Shown piece by piece: positions 46,601 through 59,482 of a stretch of DNA of 64,000 nt. This stretch comes from Fragum whitleyi (Eukaryota; Mollusca; Bivalvia; Cardiida; Cardiidae), in the NCBI GenBank assembly GCA_948146395.1, contig OX411544.1, positions 57,651,642-57,715,641 on the forward strand. The letters run 5' to 3'. The notes under the pieces are model-generated. The model made no database searches. It was not told where the DNA came from and saw only the letters and a program-made list of their open reading frames with translations. Both the position numbers and the translations under genes were made by a program. The number at the start of each line of letters is the position of its first letter. Within the stretch, counting starts at the first letter, position 1.

Positions 46601-46950
46601 AGGTTATTATAATATCCAACTTATAGCCACAGCTCATTCTTCACAAATATATCTAATAGTTAAGTTTAATATCTCACATATAGCCCAAGGTTTGTATAAT
46701 ATCCAACATAAAACCCCAGCTCATTCTTCACAAATGTTTCAAATAGGTTAGTATAATATCCAACTTATAGCCCCAGCTCATTCTTTACAAATAAATCTAA
46801 TAGGTTAGTATAATATCCCATATATAGCCCCAGCTCATTCTTCACAAATGCATCAAAGGGGTTAGTATAATATCCAACATATAGCCCAAGCTCATTCTTT
46901 GCAAAGAAATCTAATAGTTTAGTTTTTATATCCAACATATAGCCCCAGCT
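43654..46950 (-). repeat. 1.65-kb higher-order repeat, two copies
   Basis: The same series of unit variants occurs twice about 1,650 bp apart (29 units of 57 bp). The marker CTTATAGCCCAAGCTCATTC + GGCACA is at 44061 and 45711. The CAGTGTAGTATAATATCC unit, the AAGAAATCTAATAGTTAG run and the GCCCACGCGCATTC unit repeat in the same order. Similarity is high, with scattered point changes and 1-2 bp indels. Confidence 0.8.
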
Positions 46951-48055
46951 CATTCTTCACAAATATATGTAATAGGTAGGTACAATATCCCACATATAGC
47001 CCCAGGTCATACTTTACAAATATACCTAATAGGTAAGTATAATAACCAACATATAGCCCCAGCTAACTCTTCACAAAGAAATCTAATAGTTTAGTATTTT
47101 ATCCAACATATAGCCCCAGCTCATTCTTCACAAAAATATGTAATAGGTAGGTACAATATCCCACATATAGCCCCAGGTCATTCTTCACAAATGTATCTCA
47201 TAGGTAAGTATAATATCCAACATATAGCCCCAGCTCATTCTTAGCAAATATATCTAATAGGTAAATATAATATCCCACATATAGCCCCAGCTCATTCTTC
47301 ACAAATTCATCGAATAGGTTAGTATAATATCAAACATATAGCCCCAGCTCATTCTTCACAAATATATCTAATAGGTAAGTATAATATCTAACATATAAAC
47401 CCAGCTTATTCTTCACAACTTTATCTGTTAGGTAAGTATAATATCGTACATATAGCCCCAGCTCATTCTTCACAAATGCATCGAATAGGTTAGTATAATA
47501 CCCAACATATAGCCCCAGCTCATTCTTCACAAATGTATCAAATAGGTTAGTATAAAATCCAACTTTTAGCCCCAGCTCATTCTTCACAAATATATCTAAT
47601 AGGTTAGTATAATATCCAACATATAGCCCCAGCTCATTCTTCACAAACATATCTAATAGTTAAGTTTAACATCCCACATATAGCCCAAGGTTAGTATAAT
47701 ATCCAACATATAGCCCCAGCTCATTCTTCACAAATGCATCAAATAGGTTAGTATAATTTCCAACATATAGCCCCAGCTCAATTTTCACAAATATATCTAA
47801 TAGGTGAGTATAATATCTAACATAAGGTCCCAGCCCATTCTTCACAAATATATCTAATAGGTTAGTATAATGTTCAACATATAGCCTCAGCTTATTCTTA
47901 AAAAATATATCTAATATGTAAGTATGATAACAAACATATAGCCCCAGCTCATCGTGTACAAATACATCTAAAATATAAGTACAATATCCAACATATAACC
48001 CCAGCTCTTTCTTCACAAATATCTCTAATAGGTAGGTACAATAATCAATTTATAG

Positions 48056-48335
48056 TTTGTTTGTTTGTTTGAATGGGTTTTACGCCGCTTTCAACAATTC
48101 CGCAGTTATATCGCGGAGGCCGGAGCACCTAACAATTTATTCCTGGTATTTCTTTCACCTGTACAACCATTTCACCCTTCCCTTGCCTCCGACTGCTATC
48201 TCACATAGGTTTACGATTATCCACTCATAGGTGAAAGACGAACGTCGAAAAGGATATTTGCCGCCACCGGGGATCGAACCATGGACTTTCAGATTGGAAG
48301 TCTTATGCCTAACCAACTGCGCTATGGTGGCGGCC
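48056..48335 (-). mobile_element. SINE family 1, full-length copy inside the satellite
   Basis: The head (minus) is GCCGCCACCATAGCGCAGTT with box B GGTTCGATCCCCGG; the 3' domain is TTTTACGCCGCTTTCAAC (plus view). It is very close to the 1917-2195 copy. The flanks CAATTTATAG (48046-48055) and CAACTTAAAG (48336-48345) match at 8 of 10 positions, a likely diverged target duplication. It lies about 200 bp from the point where satellite orientation flips. Confidence 0.85.
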
Positions 48336-48530
48336 CAACTTAAAGCCCAAGCTCAAAATTCACAAAAATATATAAAAGGTAAGTACAATACCAAACATAT
48401 ATCCCAAGCTCATTCTTCACAAATGTATCTTACAGGTTAGTACAATATCCAACATAAAGACCCAGCACATTCTTCACAAATTTATCTTATTGGTAAGTAC
48501 AATATCCGATGTATAGCCCCTGTTTATTAT

Positions 48531-51500
48531 ATATATTTGTGAAGAATGAGCTGGGGCTAAATGTTGGATATTATACTAACCTATTTGATACATTTGTGAA
48601 GTATGAGTTAGGGCTATATGTTGGATATTGTACTTATCGTTTAGATATATTAGTAACGTATAGGCTGGGGCTATATGTGGGATGTTAAACAAACCTATTT
48701 GATACATTTTTGAAGATTGAGCTGGGGTTATATGTTGGATATTGTACTAACTTATTAGATATTTTTGTGGAGTATAGGCTGGGGCTATACGTGGGATATT
48801 ATGCTAACCTTTCTGATGCATTTGTGAAGAATGAGCTGGGGTTTTATGTTGGATATTATACTAACCTTGGGCTATATGTGGGATATTGAACTTAACTATT
48901 AGATATATTTGTGAAGAATGAGCTGGGGCTATAAGTTGGATTGTATACTGACCTATTTGATACATTTGTGAAGAATGATCTTGGGCTACATGTTGGATAT
49001 TATACTAACCTATTTGATGCATTTGTGAAGAATGATCTGGGGCTATATGTTGGAAATTATACTTACCTATATGACACATTTGTGAAGAATAAGGTAGGGC
49101 TATATGTTGGATTTTATACTAACCTATTAGATATATTTGTGAAGAATGAGCTGGGGCTATATGTTAGTTCTATACTAACCTATTAGATATATTTTTGAAG
49201 AATGAGCTGTGGCTATATGTGGGATATTATACTTACCTATTAGATATATTCGTGAAGAATGAGCTGGGCCTTTATGTTGGATATTATACTATCATATTTG
49301 ATGTATTTGTAAAGAATGAGCTGGGGCTATATGTTAGATATTTTATTAACCTATTTAATGCATCTGTGTAGAATGATCTGGGGCTATATGTTGGATATTA
49401 TACTAACCTATTTGACACATTTGTGAAGAATGACCTGGGGCTATATGTTGAATATTTTATTTACCTATTAGATATATTTGTGAAGAAAGGGCTGGGGCTA
49501 TATGTTGGCTATTATACTAACCTTTTACAAATATTTGTGAAGAATGAGCTGGGGCTATATGTCAGATATTATATTAGCCTTTTACAAATATTTGTGAAGA
49601 ATGAGCTGGGGCTATATGTGGGATATTGTACTTACCTATTAGATATATTTGTGAATAATGAGCTGGGGCTATTTGTTGGATATTATACTTATCTATTAGA
49701 TATATTTGTGAAGAATGAGCTGGGGCTATATGTGGGATTTTATACTTACTTTTAAGATACCTTGGTGAAGAATTAGCTGGGGTTATATGTTGGATATTGT
49801 ACTTACCTTTTAGTCATATTTGTGAAGTATGACCTGGGGCTATATGTGGGATATTGTACTTACCTATTACATATATTTGTGAAGAATGAGCTGGGGCTAT
49901 ATGTTGGATATTATACTAACCTATTTGATACATTTGTGAAGAATGAGCTGGGGCTATATGTTGGATATTGTACTAACCTATTTGACACAATTGTGAAAAA
50001 TGAGCTGGGGCTATATGTTGGATATTTAACTAACCTATTTGATGCATTTGTGAGGAATGAGCTGGGGCTATATGTTAGTTCTATACTAACCTATTAGATA
50101 TATTTTTGAAGAATAAGCTGTGGCTATATGTGGGATATTATACTTACCTATTAGATATATTTGTGAAGAATGAGCTGGGCCTTTATGTTGGATATTATAT
50201 TATCATATTTGATGCATTTGTGAAGAATGAGCTGGGGCTATACGATGGATATTAAACTAACCTATTTGATGCATTTGTGATGAATGAGCTTGGGCTTTAT
50301 AATTGGTATTTTCCTTATTAAATGCACCTAAGTAATCAGAATGAGCCAAGGCTTAATGTTGGAATATTTCGTTACCTATTAGATATATTTCTGCTAAGTT
50401 AGCTGAGGCTATATGTTAGATATTGTACTTACCTATTAGAAATATTTGTGAAGAATGCACTGTGGCTATATGTTGTATATTGTACTTACCTATTTGATAC
50501 ATTTGTCAAGAATTAGCTGGGGCTATATGTGGAATATTATACTTACCTATTAAATACATTTTTGAAGAATGAGCTGGGGCTACATATTGGATATTATACT
50601 AACCTATTTCATGCATTTGTGAAGGATGAGCTGGGGCTATATGTTGAATATTATACTAACCTTTTAGATATATTTGTGAAGAATGAACTGGGGCTATATA
50701 TGGGATATTATACTTACCTATTAGATGTACTTGTGAAGAATGAGCGGGGGCTATATGTTTGGCATTTTCCTAAGTAAATGCATCTTATAAATCAGAATGA
50801 GCCCAGGCTATATGTTGGAATTTTTCTTCACCTATAAGATACATTTCTGCTAAATGAGCTGAGGCTATATGTTTGATATTGTACTTACCTATACGATGCA
50901 TTTGTGAAGAATGCGCTGGTGCTATATGTTGCATATTCTACCTAACAATTTGATATATTTGTGGAGAATGATCTGGGGCTATATGTTGGATATTATACCA
51001 ACGTATTTGATACATTTGTGAAGAATGATCTGAGGCTATATGTTGGATATTATACTAACCTATTTGATGCATTTGTGAAGAATGATCTGGGGCTATATGT
51101 TGGAAATTATACTTACCTATTTAACACATTTGTGAAGAATAAGGTAGGGCTATATGTTGGATTTTATACTAACCTATTAGATATATTTGTGAAAAATGAG
51201 CTGGGGCTATATGTTGGATATTATACTAACCTATTACAAATATTTGTGAAGAATGCGCTGGGGCTATATGTTGGCTAATATACTAACATTTTACAAATAA
51301 TTGTGAAGAATGAGCTGGGGCTATATGTCAGATATTATACTAACCTATTATATATTTTTGTGAAGAATGAGCTGGGGCTATATGTTGGATATTATACGTA
51401 CTTTTTAGATACTTTGGTGAAGAATGAGCTCGGGCTATATGTTGGATATTGTACTTACCTTTTAGTCATATTTGTGAAGAATGACCTGGGGCTATATGTG

Positions 51501-54500
51501 GGATATTGTACTTACCTATTACATATATTTGTGAAGAATGAGCTGGGGTTATATGTTGGATATTATACTAACCTATTTGATACATTTGTGAAGAATGAGC
51601 TTGGGCTATATGTTGGATATTGTACTAACCTATTTGACACATTTGTGAAAAATGAGCTGGGGCTATATGTTGGATATTTAACTAACCTATTTGATGCATT
51701 TGTGAAGAATGCGCTGGTGCTATATGTTGCATATTGTACCTACCTATTTGATATATTTGTGAAGAATGAGCTGGGGCTATATGTTGGATATTATACCAAC
51801 CTATTTGATACATTTGTGAAGAATGATCTGGGGCTATATGTTGGATATTATACTAACCTATTTGATGCATTTGTGAAGAATGATCTGGGGCTATATGTTG
51901 GAAATTATACTAACCTATTTGATGCATTGTTGAAGAATGACAAAGGGCTATATGTTGAATATTATATTTACCTATTAGATATATTTGTGAAGAATGGGTT
52001 TGGGCTTTATAATTTGTATTTTCCTTATTAAATGCATCTAAGTAATCAGAATGAGCCTAGGCTTAATGTTGGAATTTTTTGTAACCTATTAGATACAATT
52101 CTGCTAAGTTAGCTGAGGCTATATGTTAGATATTGTACTTACCTATTAGAAGTATTTGTGAAGAATGCACTGTGGCTATATGTTGCATATTGTACTTACC
52201 TATTTGATACATTTGTCAAGAATTAGCTGGGGCTATATGTGGAATATTATACTTACCTATTAAATACATTTTTGAAGAATGAGCTTGGGCTATATGTAGG
52301 ATATACTAACCTATTTGATGCATTTGTGAAGAATGATCTGGGGCTATATGTTGGATTATACTAACCTATTTGACACATTTGTGAAGAATGAGCTGGGGCA
52401 ATATGTTGGATATTGTACTTACCTATTTGACACATTTGTGAAGAATGACCTGGGGCTATATGTTGGATATTATACTTACATATTTGGTACATTTGTGAAG
52501 AATGAGCTGAGGCTATGTGTTGGATATTATACTTACCTATTTGATGCATTTGTGAAGAATGAGCTGGGGCTAACTGTTAGAAATTATACTTACCTATTTG
52601 ACACATTTGTGAAGTATAAGGTAGGGCTATATGTTGGATTTTATACTAACCTATTAGATTTATTTCTGAAGAATGAGCTGGGGGATATATGTTGGATATT
52701 ATACTAACCTATTACAAATATTTGTGAAGAATGCGCTGGGGCTATATGTTGGCTATTATACTAACCTTTTACAAATATTTGTGAAGAATGAGCTGGGGCT
52801 ATTTGTCAGATATTATACTAACTTAATAGATATTTTTGTGAAGAATGAGCTGGGGCTATATGTTGGATATTATACTTATCTATTAGATATATTTGTGAAG
52901 AATGAGCTGGGGCTATATGTTGGATATTATACTTACTTTTTAGATACCTTTGTGAAGAATGAGCTGAGGCTATATGTTGGATATTGTACTTACCTTTTAG
53001 TCATATTTGTGAAGTATGACCTGGGGCTATATGTGGGATATTATACTTACCTATTTCATATATTTGTGAAGAATGAGCTGGGCCTTTATGTTAGATATTA
53101 TACTAACCTATTTGATGAATTTCTGAAGAATGAGCTTGGGCTATATGTTTTATATTATAGTTACCTTTTTGGTGCATTTGTGAAGAATGAGCTGGGGCTA
53201 TATAATTGGTATTTTCCTTATTAAATGCATCTAAGTAATCAGAATGAGCCTAGGCTTCATGTTGGAATTTTTCTTTACCTATTAGATACATTTCTGCTAA
53301 GTGAGCTGAGGCTATATGTTAGATATTGTACTTATCTATTAGAAATATTTGTGAAGAATGCACTGTGGCTATATGTTGCATATTGTACTTACCTATTAGA
53401 TATATTTGTGAATAATGAGCTGTGACTATATGTGGGATATTATACTTACATATTAGATATATTTGTGAAGAATGAGCTGGGCCCTTATGTTAGATATTAT
53501 ACTAACATATTTGATGCATTTGTGAAGAATGAGCTGGGGCTATATAATTGGTATTTTCCTTATTAAATGCATCTAAGTAATCTGAATGAGCCTAGGCTTA
53601 ATGTTGGAATTTTTCTTCACCTATAAGATACATTTCTGCTAAATGAGCTGAGGCTATATGTTTGATATTGTACTTACCTATACGATGCATTTGTGAAGAA
53701 TGCGCTGGTGCTATATGTTGCATTTTGTACCTACCTATTTGATATTTTTGTGAAGAATGAGCTGGGGCTATATGTTGCATATTGTACCTACCTATTTGAT
53801 ACATTTGTGAAGAATGATCTGGGGCTATATGTTGGATATTATACTAACCTATTTGATACATTTGTGAAGAATTATCTGGGGCTATATGTTGGATATTATA
53901 CTAAGCTATTTGATGCATTTGTGAAGAATGATCTGGGGCTATATGTTGGAAATTATACTTACCTATTTGACACATTTGTGAAGTATAAGGTAGGGTTATA
54001 TGTTGGATTTTATACTAACCTATTAGATGTATTTGTGAAGAATGAGCTGGGGCTATATGTTGGATATTATACTAACCTATTACAAATATTTGTGAAGAAT
54101 GCGCTGGGGCTATATGTTGGCTATTATACTAACCTTTTACAAATATTTGTGAAGAATGAGCTGGGGCTATTTGTCAGATATTATACTAACCTAATAGATA
54201 TTTTTGTGAAGAATGAGCTGGGGCTATATGTTGGATATTATACTTATCTATTAGATATATTTGTGAAGAATGAGCTGGGGCTATATGTTGGATATTATAC
54301 TTACTTTTTAGATACCTTGGTGAAGAATGAGCTGGGGCTATATGTTGGATATTGTACTTACCTTTTAGTCATATTTGTGAAGTATGACCTGTGGCTATAT
54401 GTGGGATATTGTACTTACCTATTACATATATTTGTGAAGAATGAGCTGGGGCTAAATGTTGGATATAATACTAACCTATTTGATACATTTGTGAAGAATG

Positions 54501-57500
54501 AGCTGGGGCTATATGTTGGATATTGTACTAACCTATTTGACACATTTGTGAAGAATTAGCTGGGGCTATATGTTGGATATTGTACTTACCTATTTGATGC
54601 ATTTGTGAGGAATGAGCTGGGGCTATATGTTAGTTCTATACTAACCTATTAGATATATTTGTGAATAATGAGCTGTGGCTATATGAGGGATATTTTACTT
54701 ACCTATTACATATATTTGTGAAGAATGAGCTGGGCCTTTATGTTAGATATTATACTAACCTATTTGATGCATTTCTGAAGAATGAGCTTGGGCTATATGT
54801 TTTATATTATAGTTACCTTTTTGGTGCATTTGTGAAGAATGAGCTGGGGCTATATAATTGGTATTTTCCTTATTAAATGCATCTAAGTAATCAGAATGAG
54901 CCTAGGCTTAATGTTGGAATTTTTCGTTACCTATTAGATACATTTCTGCTAAGTGAGCTGAGGCTATATGTTAGATATTGTACTTACGTATTAGAAATAT
55001 TTGTGAAGAATGCACTGTGGCTATATGTTGTATATTGTACTTACCTATTTGATACATTTTTCAAGAATTAGCTGGGGCTATATGTGGAATATTATACCTA
55101 CCTATTAAAAACGTTTTTGAAGAATGAGCTGGGGCTACATATTGGATATTATACTAACCTATTTGATGCATTTGTGAAGGATGAGCTGGGGCTATATGTT
55201 GAATATTATACTAACCTTTTATATATATTTGTGAAGAATGAACTGGGGCTATATATGGGATATTATACTTACCTATTAGATGTACTTGTGAATAATGAGC
55301 TGGGGCTATATGTTTGGCATTTTCCTAAGTAAATGCATCTTATAAATCAGAATGAGCCCAGGCTATATGTTGGAATTTTTCTTTACCTATAAGATACATT
55401 TCTGCTAATGAGCTGAGGCTATATGTTTGATATAGTACTTACCTATTTGATGCATTTGTGAAGAATGCGCTGGTGCTATATGTTGCATATTGTACCTACC
55501 TATTTGATATATTTGTGAGAATGAGCTGGGGCTATATGTTGGATATTATACCAACCTATTTGAAACATTTGTGAAGAATGATCTGGGGCTATATGTTGGA
55601 TATTATACTAACCTATTACAAATATTTGTTAAGAATGCGCTGGGGCTATATCTTGGATATTATACTAACCTATTTGATGCATTTGTGAAGAATGAACTGG
55701 GGCTATATGTTTGATATTAAACTAACCTATTTGATGCATTTGTAAAGAATGAACTGGGGCTATATGTTAGATATTTTATTAAGCTATTTAATGCATCTGT
55801 GTATAATGATCTGGGGCTATATGTTGGATATTATACTTACCTTTTTGACACATTTGTGAAGAATGAGCTGGGGCTATATGTTGGATATTATACTAACCTA
55901 TTTGATGAATTGGTGATGAAAGAGCAGGGGCTATATGTTGAATATTATACTTACCTTCTAGATATATTTGTGAAGAATGAACTGGGGCTATATGTGGGAT
56001 ATTATACTTGCCTATTAGATATACTTGTGAAGAATGAACTGGGGCTATATGTTTGGCAATTTTATAAGTTAATGCATCTTAGTAATCAGAATGAGCCCAG
56101 AATTAATGTTGGAATTTTTCTTTACCTATAAGATATATTTGTGAAGAAGGCACTGTGGCTATATGTGGGATATTGTACTTACCTATTACATATATTTGTG
56201 AAGAATGAGCTGGGGCTATATGTTGCATATTGCACTTCCCTATTTGATACATTTTTGAAGAATGAGCTGGGGCTATATGTTTGATATTATACTAACCTAT
56301 TTGATGCATTTGTGAAGGATGAGCTGGGGCTATATGTTGAATATTATACTAACCTTTTACAAATATTTGTGAAGAATGAACTGGGGCTAAATGTGGGATA
56401 TTATACTTACCTATTAGATATACTTGTGAAGAATAAGCTTGGGCTATATGTTTGGCATTTTCCTAAGTAAATGCATCTTAGTAATCAGAATGAGCCCAGG
56501 CTTAATGTTTTTCTTTACCAATAAGATACATTTCTGCTAAATGAGCTGAGGCTATATGTTTGATATTGTACTTACCAATTAGATATATTCGTGAAGATAG
56601 CGCTGGGGTTATATGTTGGATATTATACTAACCTATTTGATACATTTGTGAATAATGAGCTGGGGGCTATATGTTGGATATTTTACCAACCTATTTGATA
56701 CATTTTTGAAGAATGATCTGGGGCTATATGTTGGATATTATACTAACCTATTTGATTCATTTGTGAAGAATGATCTGGGGTTATATGTTGGATATTATAC
56801 TAACCTATTTGATGCATTTGTGAAGAATGAACTGGAGCTATATGTTGAAAATTATACTAACCTATTTGACACATTTTTGAAGAATGAGCTGGGGCTATAT
56901 GTTGGATATTATACTTACCTATTAGATATATTTGTGAAGAATGAGCTGGGGCTATATATTGGATATTAAACTTAGTTTTTAGATACTTTGGTCAAGAATG
57001 AGCTGGGGCTATATGTTGGATATTGTACTTACCTTTTAGATATATTTGTGAAGTATGAACTTGGGCTATATATGGGATATTGTACTTACCTATTAAATAT
57101 ATTTGTGAAAAATGAGCTGGGCTATATGTTGGATATTATACTCACCTATTTGACACATTTGTGAAGAATGAGCTGGGGCTATATGTTGCATATTATATTT
57201 ACCTATTTGATGCATTTGTGAAGAAAAAGCTGGGGCTATATGTTGGATATTATATTAACCTATTAGATATATTTGTAAAGAATGGGCTGGGGCTATATGT
57301 TTGATATTATACTAACCTTTTACAAATATTTGTGAAGAATGAGCTGGGGCTATTTGTGTGATATTATACTAACCTATTTGGTGCATTTGTGAAGAATGAG
57401 CTTGGGTACATGTTGTATATTATACTTACCTATTTGATGCATTTGTAAAGAATGAGCTTGGGCTATATGTTGGATATTTTATAAACCTACTGATGCATTT

Positions 57501-58820
57501 GTGAAGAATTATCTGGGGCTATATGTTGGATATTTTACTAACCTATTTGACTCATTTGTGAAGAATGAGCTTGGGCTATATGTTGGATATTATACTTACC
57601 TATTTGATACATTTGTGAAAAATTAGCTGGGGCTATATGTTAGATATCATACTTACCTATTAAATATATTTGTGAAGAATGAGCTGGGGCTATATGTTGG
57701 ATATTATACTAACCTATTAAATACATTTTTGAAAAATGAGCTGGGGCTATATGTTGGATATTATACTAATCTATTTGATGCATTTGTGAAGAATGAACTG
57801 GGGCCATATGTTGAATATTATACTAACCTTTTGGATGTATTTGTGAAGAATGAACTGGGGCTATATGTGGGATATATTACTTACCTATTAGATATACTTG
57901 TTAAGAATGTGCTGGGGCTATATGTTTGGCATTTTCCTAAGTAAATGCATCTTATAAATCAGAATGAGCCCAGGCTATATGTTGGAATTTTTCTTTACCT
58001 ATAAGATATATTTGTGTAGAATGCACTGTGGCTATATGTTGCAATTGTACTTACCTATTAGATATATTTGTGAAGAATGCGCTGGTGCTATATGTTGCAT
58101 ATTGTATTTACATATTTGATACATTTGTGAGGAATGAGCTGGGGCTATATGTTGGATATTATACCAACCTATTTGATACATTTTTGAAGAATAATCTGGG
58201 GCTATATGTTGGATATTATACTAACCTATTTGATGCATTTGTGAAGAATAGCTGGGGCTATATGTTGAATATTATACTTACCTATTAGATATATTTTTGA
58301 AGAATGAGCTGGGGCTATATGTGGAATATTAAACTTTCCTATTAGGTACATTTGTGAAGAACGAGCTGGGGCTATATGTTGGATATTATACTAACCTATT
58401 TGATGCATTTGTGAAGAATGACCTGGGGCTATATATTGGATATTGTGCTTATATATTACATAGATTTGTGAAGAATGAGCTGGGGCTATATGTTGAATAT
58501 TATACTAATCTACTAGATATATTTGTCAAGAAAGAGCTAGGGCTATATGTGGGATATTATACTTACCTATTAGATGCATTTGTGAAGAATGAGCTGGGGG
58601 CTATATGTTGGATATTATTTTAACCTACTTGATACATTTGTGAAGAATGAGCTGGGGCTATATGTTGAATATTATACTAACCTATTAGATATATTTGAGA
58701 ATAATGAGTGGGGCTATATGTCTGATATTGTACTAACCGATTAGATATTTTTGTGAAGAATGAGCTGGGGCTATATGTTGGATATTGTACTTACCTTTTA
58801 GAAATATTTGTGAAGTATGG
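48531..58820 (+). repeat. 57-bp satellite, right (plus-oriented) arm
   Basis: About 180 units in plus orientation, ending at GTGAAGTATGG. The unit is 19 codons in one frame and reads roughly as GLYVGYYTNLFDTFVKNEL. Because 57 is divisible by three, frames stay open over many units (242 codons at 51303-52031, 288 codons at 53693-54559). Stops (AATTAGCTG) and indels end them repeatedly. A recurrent variant unit carries AAATGCATCTAAGTAATCAG (52028, 53223, 53564, 54873) or AAATGCATCTTATAAATCAG (50776, 55332, 57944). Blocks of about 1.4-1.7 kb recur (marker TAGTCATATTTGTGAAG at 49811, 51473, 52998 and 54366). I regard it as non-coding satellite DNA. Confidence 0.95.
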
Positions 58821-59482
58821 GAAAATCATGCAAAGTACAAAACATCATATCAGCTCGTTTTGCTTAGATATTACTATAATTACCTTGTGCAATGCGTGTT
58901 TCAGTTATAGGTTAAGTTTATTCTGAGGCAAAAATCAACAAGTCGGTCAATAAATCATGTATATCTAACGCTCATTCTGCTTAGATGATAACGAAGTAAG
59001 ATACATAAGGTATAGCAAAAGATCATTCTACTCGCTGCAAGTCCTCGTCTGGATGGAGGGGAAGTTTTCTTGCAAATACAGTTGATTATTTGAACATTGC
59101 TTAATGACTAAAACATCGTAACCACAGGTTAAATATGTTCCTTCGAGTAACCTGTGGTTCATTTGTTGTGAACAATCAACGCTAATATAAAAGGATTAAT
59201 TTTGTAAGTAAATGCCTAGTTAGAGTAAATGTAGCTGCGCCCTTGTGATTTATAGGGTTTAGACATACCATTTTTAAAACCTCTTTTTCAGATTACTCGT
59301 AAATTATAAAAAATCTTTTCTTAAGAATCCGTTTCTTTAGACAAATAACGTTTTCATGATTTAAAGGGATTTTGCTTTTTGATTCAGCTGTAAAACTATG
59401 ACTGACTTCTGACCCAATTGATTTCGTCCAGTTTATCATTATGAATTTTACAACATTCCTAACCGAATTGAAAATAATATTT
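58821..59482. other. Gene-free flank with hairpin
   Basis: Unique sequence. A hairpin at 59120-59159 has exact 12-base arms AACCACAGGTTA / TAACCTGTGGTT. Confidence 0.55.

Larger units (their letters stand above)
39404..48530 (-). repeat. 57-bp satellite, left (minus-oriented) arm
   Basis: On the minus strand each unit reads close to GAGCTGGGGCTATATGTTGG / ATATTATACTAACCTATT / (A/T)GAT(ATA/GCA)TTTGTGAAGAAT. About 9.1 kb including a 1.3-kb island (42329-43653) and a SINE (48056-48335). One unit at 39404-39450 is in the opposite (plus) orientation at the extreme left edge. Common diagnostic variants are GAAATC in place of ATATATC (AAAGAAATCTAATAGTT) and TATGTAATAGGTAGGTAC. Open frames here reach 116 codons on the minus strand and are broken by indels. 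Confidence 0.95.

Noticed and set aside
51303..54559. 242- and 288-codon frames in the satellite as a real repeat-protein gene
   Set aside because: Frames end by indels and AATTAG stops. Unit differences are mainly amino-acid changing, the inverted arm has shorter frames, and no signal peptide, promoter or flanking exons are seen.
39404..58820. CRISPR array
   Set aside because: Units are contiguous 57-bp tandem repeats without unique spacers, in a eukaryotic context with SINEs and introns.
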